From: a virus
Virus record (IMG/VR): IMGVR_UViG_3300010883_000080
Coordinates: 1 to 44,170 of that record
DNA: 44,170 nucleotides
Strand: one strand, 5' to 3'
In this document: positions 40,001 to 44,170 of the stretch, one piece after another
How positions within the stretch are numbered: position 1 is the stretch's first letter
How the letters are laid out: the number at the start of each line of letters is the position of its first letter
The notes under the pieces: model-generated
The model's database searches: none
Told to the model about the DNA's origin: nothing
The model's input: the letters and a program-made list of their open reading frames with translations, nothing else
Made by a program: the position numbers and the translations under genes

Positions 40001-43000
40001 GAAACAACTTTAGGTGCATCTTCATTACTAACATCTACTTGGTCGGCTCCTGATGTAATACCAACAGTAGCGGCAAAATTTAACCCATTTACAGAATGAA
40101 TGTTATGGTTATTAGGTTTTGCTGGATCTACAATAATAGGATATTTAAATTCATTATTATTTTTTAGAATATTTGCCCCCGCATTAAAACTAGTAAATTC
40201 TACATCTGTTTCGACAGTTAATATTTCGCCAGAATATCCTATTATTTTAGAAGTAGGGAAACTACTCAAATAAATTCTAGTAGCCGTATTACTAGCATGT
40301 GTAGTATTTACTGTTCCTATATATCTAGAATACCCTAAAGCATCCGAGGCTGGGTCTGTAAATAAATATATATTTACTGAATGAGTAGTTACGCCATCGA
40401 GGTTTCCACCATCTGTACCATCTGTTCCCCAAGTCGTATCTGATGAGTTATCAAAAGTTTGTAATAGGGGCACAGTTGTAGTAATATCAATATAAATATT
40501 ATCAGTCGTAGCAGTAGTCGTAGCCACTTTATAAACAGAATAACCCGTGACCGGAACAGTTTGTGCCACTGGTTTTCCCCTTGAAGCAGGTATAGAAACA
40601 TCTGTTACTTCGGGAGTTCCGTAATTATTATTATTAATAATAGTTTCAAAATCTACTTCATTCCAATAAGAATCATAAGTTACGGGTTTAAGTCTTAGTA
40701 AGTTAAATCTTCTTGGTGCAGTTATATTATTATTAATTGGTAGTAAATCATAATTATTATCACTAAGGTTTGTTAATTTAGTATTACCTGTATAATCATC
40801 GTGTAATATTCCTGTTTCGCTATAAGTATCTTTATATTTAACCAATAAGAAATAATCAGATGTATTTCTAGTTAGACTATCAGAGCCGTTAAAGAAAATA
40901 TTATCAGGTCTTTTTTGACTATCAGGAAGCATATCTCCGGGGGCAAATAAAAACAATGGGTTACACATTGGGTCGTCTAATTCAAACAACATTTTATCTT
41001 GTTTAGTATTAGTTAAAGCATTAGTTAAATCCGCAATCCTATTACTAAAGTTATATGATTTATTATGATGAGTATGGTCGTATATTAGTATGTCTTGATG
41101 TAGACTTCCACTAGTAGGGTAACGCCAAGTTCTTTCTATAGAATTTTCTTTTTGGTGAGAATTAGTATAATCTTTGTATCTAGTTTTAGATACTGCTTCA
41201 TTACCCATAGCCCTAAGTGCAGTAGCGTAAGCAGAAAATTGTGAAGGTTTATCAAAATAATAAGTATTAAAAACTCTCCCAGTGGAAATTTTATTACTAT
41301 TACTTCTATTATCTATTTTACTTCTTAAACCTTTTAATTTAGTATCTGAAAAATTAGTAAATCTAAAAATAGGACTACCAAATCTAAATGCATAATTATT
41401 TACAGTAGGGCTAGAAGTACTAGCAGTTTTTCTATCATCTACACATAATCTTCTCCAAGTAGAACCTTTATTTTCTGTATCATTAGTATGGTCTAATAAA
41501 TGTATAAAACCCCCTCTGTCGATACCTTGTTTATTTAAAAAGTATAAACCTATACCATTTGTATAAAATGTATCTTGTACATCATTTAAATCCATTCTTG
41601 CTAAAACGATTGGTGAAATATTACCTATTTCCAAATCCATAATATTATCTTCAATATCAATAGGATTACCTATTATATGCATATTTGCTAAACTACCTAC
41701 TATACGATAATCAAAATCTAATCCATAGGGGGAATCTTTAGGGGAATCTGATGAACCTTCTAAAGCGGCAATTCCTGTAATATCCATTCCATGATTTTTA
41801 TCTGTGCCATTTAATGAAAGTATATCAGCACTATTCGTTTTTTCAGTAAAAATTAATGTTTGACTACTAGCCCCAGTACCTGTAAAATCGGCACTTAATT
41901 CAAAAGATGTAACGCTACTCCCTTCTATACCAGTATTAATACTTGCAACGCTACCTAATCCGTTATTACCATGTGTTACCATCATTCCTATTTTAATAGC
42001 ACTACCACTACAAGTTACGGTTGCATCACCATTAGTTACAACACAACTGTCTACCGATAAAGTTTGAGTAGTTATTGTATTTGCTGTTCCATAAAATATC
42101 ATTCCTTTATCTGCTGAACCATATAATGAAACATGGGGGGTAGTACGATAATGATTATGTAAAGATTTACCAGCAAGTAATTTATTTTTACCAACATATA
42201 AGTCTGTAGTATCTAAAGCATCATTACCATTAAAATAACTATACAAATCTATTAAACAATCATTTAATAGATTAATTTGTAGGGGGGCCGTACCTGAATT
42301 ATATTTTTGTGCGGCTACTCCTATTGGGGTATATTTACTATCATATGAAACATATAATACATCTCCAAAATCTAAATTAGTTGTTAAAGTACTACTAGAT
42401 ATTTCTACTACATTTGCGTTTATAGAACCTGTGGAACCTGTGGAAACATTTAAACCTGTATTTATAAATGAATCAGTAACGGGTGATATAGTAGAAGCAA
42501 CCCATTCTTTTGAATATAAGAAATTTTTGTTAATAGGGTAAGATAACAAGGTTGCTATTTCATCTCTACCTGATATTGTTAAAGAAAACACACCCCCTTC
42601 TGTATCGGTTTCTATATATTCAACTTTACCCTTAAAGACCTTTTTATTAACTATCACATCTCCTTTAATTGAATTTAATAAACTAACATTGTTTAAATAA
42701 CTGGAATCTATTGTATCATTTAATTCTACATAATTATTTCTGTTATCACCTTTTTTAGCAGTAAAGGTTATCCCACCTACAGCCGAACCCACAAAAATAT
42801 ATTCTAATCCGTTAATATCAGATTCGGTATCTTCTGTTAGTGTAAGGCCGTTTCTTTTTAATGTCCCACTGTCGATAATGGTGTCTATGTCGTGTCTAAC
42901 TATTAAATTATTAACTTTAGAAGACCATATATTTCTATAAGCCCTTTCGTCTGTCATTGTAGCAACAGTACTTGAACCTTCAAATTTAAAAGCAGTAGAT

Positions 43001-44166
43001 AATCTTCTATCTGATACAGTCAAAGTTTGGGTACTCCCCACTACATTTCCTATTGCGCTTAATTTATAATAATAATCTCCTATGTATATTAATTCAAATG
43101 CTGCTGCTGAACCTAATAATAATTTTAAGTCTTGCCCTTCAGTTAAATTAGTAACAGTTATTGTACTAGATGAACCATTGTAAGTTCCGGGTAATGAAGC
43201 AATCGGTTTGTGGCCTGTTCTTTCTTTACCTATTACTTCTTTAATATTAAAATTTTCATATTCGTGAATTTTTCTTTCTAACATTCTTTCAGGGTCTATA
43301 AATTTAACTTCTGCCATATTACCTTTATTGGTAATAGATCTATTCAAATTTACATTCATTAAATTACCTATGTATTGATTTTTATTCGGTGAAGTTATAG
43401 GACTAATGTATGAACTTTTGTTCACCATTTTAAAATCATAATTTTTACAACTGCCACCCCATGTAGTAACATCTAATGTATAGTTACCTGTTGTACCATC
43501 GTATTGAGCGTAGTTAACTTTAGTTGCTGCTTCGTCGCCAATTTTATTATTATCTACTATGTAGGCATTTTGTGTGTAGAAACTTTTATCTACAATAAAA
43601 TTAGAAGTAACAGGTGCAGTTTTAAATACACTTCTTTGTACGCCAATTATATTAGTTTGTTTTAATGCTACATATTTTGTATCGGGTTCTAAATCTTTAT
43701 AGAAATAAAATGTAGGCGCACTTACTTCTACATAATTACCATTCCTATCTATTGAATCTGAACCTAATAACCCATATCCTACTGCTACTAATGTACTTAC
43801 ATTTGCACCTGCACCTGCAATATCAGCCCCTTTGTAAATAGTAACTTTAGTGCCATAGGCTATATTTTCTTTTAATGCTGGTGTAAAATCAATGTTTAAT
43901 TTATCACCGTCATATACAGATACATCTGTAATTTTACCGACATGATGCATTTTAGCATTATCAGCATTAATAACTACAAAATAATCATCTGATTCTAAAG
44001 TAGTATTAGTTAAAACAAGTGAGGAACTTTCATATCCTTCTATACTTAAATCTATTACAATTCTATGACCGGGGGTTTCTAATAAATTAGTTCCATAATC
44101 TGCCACTGTTGTACTTTTTGGATACAATCTATTTAATAAAGAACTCCCGACACTAGAATACGCCAT
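37051..44166 (-). CDS. Giant tail hub/baseplate protein, 2371 aa
   Basis: Complete start (MAYSSVGSSLLNRLYPKST) four bases from the right end of the window. The first 600 residues include hub-like strands (KNQYIGNLMNVNLNRSITNK, AEVKFIDPERMLERK); the middle 1500 are long beta-rich and Ser/Thr/Asn-rich inserts (e.g. IEGSSVTSFELSADFTGTGA). The end (about 2130-2330) has DNFNEIIVYGDGFKGQARNY, ITQAEVDRQAIKLLKL and LLEPGNIISMYYPSEG, then PYTVIEI, which matches the gp27/gpD-type tail hub. Length is far above normal hubs (about 400), so it is probably a fusion of hub with adhesion domains. Likely part of a tailed (caudovirus) particle. Confidence 0.8.
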   Translation of the reverse strand: MAYSSVGSSLLNRLYPKSTTVADYGTNLLETPGHRIVIDLSIEGYESSSLVLTNTTLESDDYFVVINADNAKMHHVGKITDVSVYDGDKLNIDFTPALKENIAYGTKVTIYKGADIAGAGANVSTLVAVGYGLLGSDSIDRNGNYVEVSAPTFYFYKDLEPDTKYVALKQTNIIGVQRSVFKTAPVTSNFIVDKSFYTQNAYIVDNNKIGDEAATKVNYAQYDGTTGNYTLDVTTWGGSCKNYDFKMVNKSSYISPITSPNKNQYIGNLMNVNLNRSITNKGNMAEVKFIDPERMLERKIHEYENFNIKEVIGKERTGHKPIASLPGTYNGSSSTITVTNLTEGQDLKLLLGSAAAFELIYIGDYYYKLSAIGNVVGSTQTLTVSDRRLSTAFKFEGSSTVATMTDERAYRNIWSSKVNNLIVRHDIDTIIDSGTLKRNGLTLTEDTESDINGLEYIFVGSAVGGITFTAKKGDNRNNYVELNDTIDSSYLNNVSLLNSIKGDVIVNKKVFKGKVEYIETDTEGGVFSLTISGRDEIATLLSYPINKNFLYSKEWVASTISPVTDSFINTGLNVSTGSTGSINANVVEISSSTLTTNLDFGDVLYVSYDSKYTPIGVAAQKYNSGTAPLQINLLNDCLIDLYSYFNGNDALDTTDLYVGKNKLLAGKSLHNHYRTTPHVSLYGSADKGMIFYGTANTITTQTLSVDSCVVTNGDATVTCSGSAIKIGMMVTHGNNGLGSVASINTGIEGSSVTSFELSADFTGTGASSQTLIFTEKTNSADILSLNGTDKNHGMDITGIAALEGSSDSPKDSPYGLDFDYRIVGSLANMHIIGNPIDIEDNIMDLEIGNISPIVLARMDLNDVQDTFYTNGIGLYFLNKQGIDRGGFIHLLDHTNDTENKGSTWRRLCVDDRKTASTSSPTVNNYAFRFGSPIFRFTNFSDTKLKGLRSKIDNRSNSNKISTGRVFNTYYFDKPSQFSAYATALRAMGNEAVSKTRYKDYTNSHQKENSIERTWRYPTSGSLHQDILIYDHTHHNKSYNFSNRIADLTNALTNTKQDKMLFELDDPMCNPLFLFAPGDMLPDSQKRPDNIFFNGSDSLTRNTSDYFLLVKYKDTYSETGILHDDYTGNTKLTNLSDNNYDLLPINNNITAPRRFNLLRLKPVTYDSYWNEVDFETIINNNNYGTPEVTDVSIPASRGKPVAQTVPVTGYSVYKVATTTATTDNIYIDITTTVPLLQTFDNSSDTTWGTDGTDGGNLDGVTTHSVNIYLFTDPASDALGYSRYIGTVNTTHASNTATRIYLSSFPTSKIIGYSGEILTVETDVEFTSFNAGANILKNNNEFKYPIIVDPAKPNNHNIHSVNGLNFAATVGITSGADQVDVSNEDAPKVVSTSDVDCADVPTNFMTSGGTVGTAKFTVESESDAYIRFDTSANANTGGSVTGNKAAIFDYNNSDLMLNYRQQNLFRGGLQYKHKGNVKFVNRVSNNITVDGDVYDTIDIEFEALSGVTIDLTNHFQDGDTIDVDGVDGGSSHVNNTTYVVVDADEASNRVQLRPTSDTLAVGDTSSYESTVIIVNKSRMKINTNCHPNRFIHNLCRPTKDLIVYKGVFTNESRAGATGNYSAYKTASGIFAQMEAVIISGKGTKKENQEGDRDKRSSRRDLLNSDSFINMGKHQQDCTSSSARINTGATYSVGHTSAMVVDTGNPEDTFAIGDTIWADISGTDTEVGTVTALSSTSVTVGGGIKVEMVNNEYLKYKVTSDSTHQRGYYDLIDFPFEIFGGATTAEDKEDLMFLFRPEIKLNSKIYNTDLYQGVLSKYTDEGFVRIEIDVDLDHKDSQWASTRTKWIDFVPNLGGKVLVNKLGTVMHNILRHTISKNETGVGTNGAKTVHYLHIDNYSGWDLNTGDDATSYNLYEFASTVTTEDKLIYPLYNLSQTNIINPHTNKFFTSDINHISNKGWLYDDTDQLASTGTPHNGILKGMYVVAELDGVGSPSLIHKNDTYLFHATETNPKFKHEIATTIYMTDGEEKLKTTMTPRFYKSFNESSNKVVLEFTGMKNFKGSPSIGDIFNLTVQGSIKKDVEYVKIVTPFNIAPEVEQAVDQILGENDIPYTVSSDTNKYYAGNNFTGEDSYNAANKLLQHKDLKLHILGDTIKVVSNEEDKDFRSIEISEEDSLIKVVQIKKDKSLLDNFNEIIVYGDGFKGQARNYSNIKKIGKKRSKEIFDYSIITQAEVDRQAIKLLKLYNETSDAIELTIANDLPLLEPGNIISMYYPSEGITRQPYTVIEIIKSLGMPTKLLLGQYNKDLSNTLAGILSITKDLLGNTKRKTYVSAYVPNINIQKTKLKFVQAKVTTNTGTYTTGFGYTIGFDRVIEL

Positions 44167-44170
44167 TAAT

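Overview
The window looks like part of a tailed double-stranded DNA virus of an archaeon. The best overall match is the magrovirus type, which infects uncultured marine Group II Euryarchaeota. The DNA is AT-rich and tightly packed, with many ATGA-type overlaps, and its ribosome-binding sites are mostly GGTGA or GGAGG. The replication genes are archaeal in kind: family B DNA polymerase, PCNA, RFC small subunit, archaeo-eukaryotic primase, an MCM/AAA+-like helicase, ERCC4/Hef-type nuclease and a TFIIB-like factor. They sit beside a bacterial-type GroES/GroEL pair and a class II ribonucleotide reductase. The virus assignment is inference from gene content. No capsid, portal or terminase gene lies inside the window.

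Layout. Positions 1-3734 are a control region with few genes: leftward and rightward small genes, five copies of the palindrome ACCATATGGT, promoter modules, 3'-end RNA structures and an iteron-like, AT-rich stretch (3365-3734) that could be a replication origin. From 3735 to 33920 everything is on the plus strand. It begins with many very small genes (winged helices and zinc-binding microproteins) and nrdJ. Next come TFB, an E1-like enzyme and a JAMM protease, more small genes, the chaperonin block, and then the full replication block (RFC-S, SSB-like, RadA/Sak4-like, PCNA, PolB, HNH, Cas4-like nuclease, primase, ERCC4 nuclease, helicase, DEDD exonuclease). A strong hairpin terminator at 33946-33981 separates this from the minus-strand tail and lysis-like genes (34009-44166), which include a 2371-residue tail hub protein.

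Three things stand out. (1) A probable virus-encoded ubiquitin/SAMP-like system: a ThiS/MoaD-like beta-grasp protein ending in GG plus a two-residue tail (6890-7096), a minimal E1-like enzyme (13379-13939) and a protease with a perfect JAMM motif (14263-15021). No E2 is visible, as in archaeal SAMP conjugation. (2) A family of four small H-type pseudoknots, each just downstream of a stop codon and in the sense orientation. Both stems are supported by compensatory base changes between copies, which suggests an undescribed 3'-UTR RNA element. (3) A repeated operator/promoter module (ACCATATGGT, 18-19 nt, CCTCATATA) in the left control region.

Working together, the early plus-strand genes would take over transcription (TFB, winged helices, zinc ribbons), make dNTPs (NrdJ), modify or degrade host proteins (Ubl/E1/JAMM), fold proteins (GroES/GroEL, DnaJ-type zinc finger) and replicate the genome largely independently of the host. 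The minus-strand block would supply the tail, host recognition and possibly lysis. I saw no tRNA gene, CRISPR array or insertion sequence by eye.
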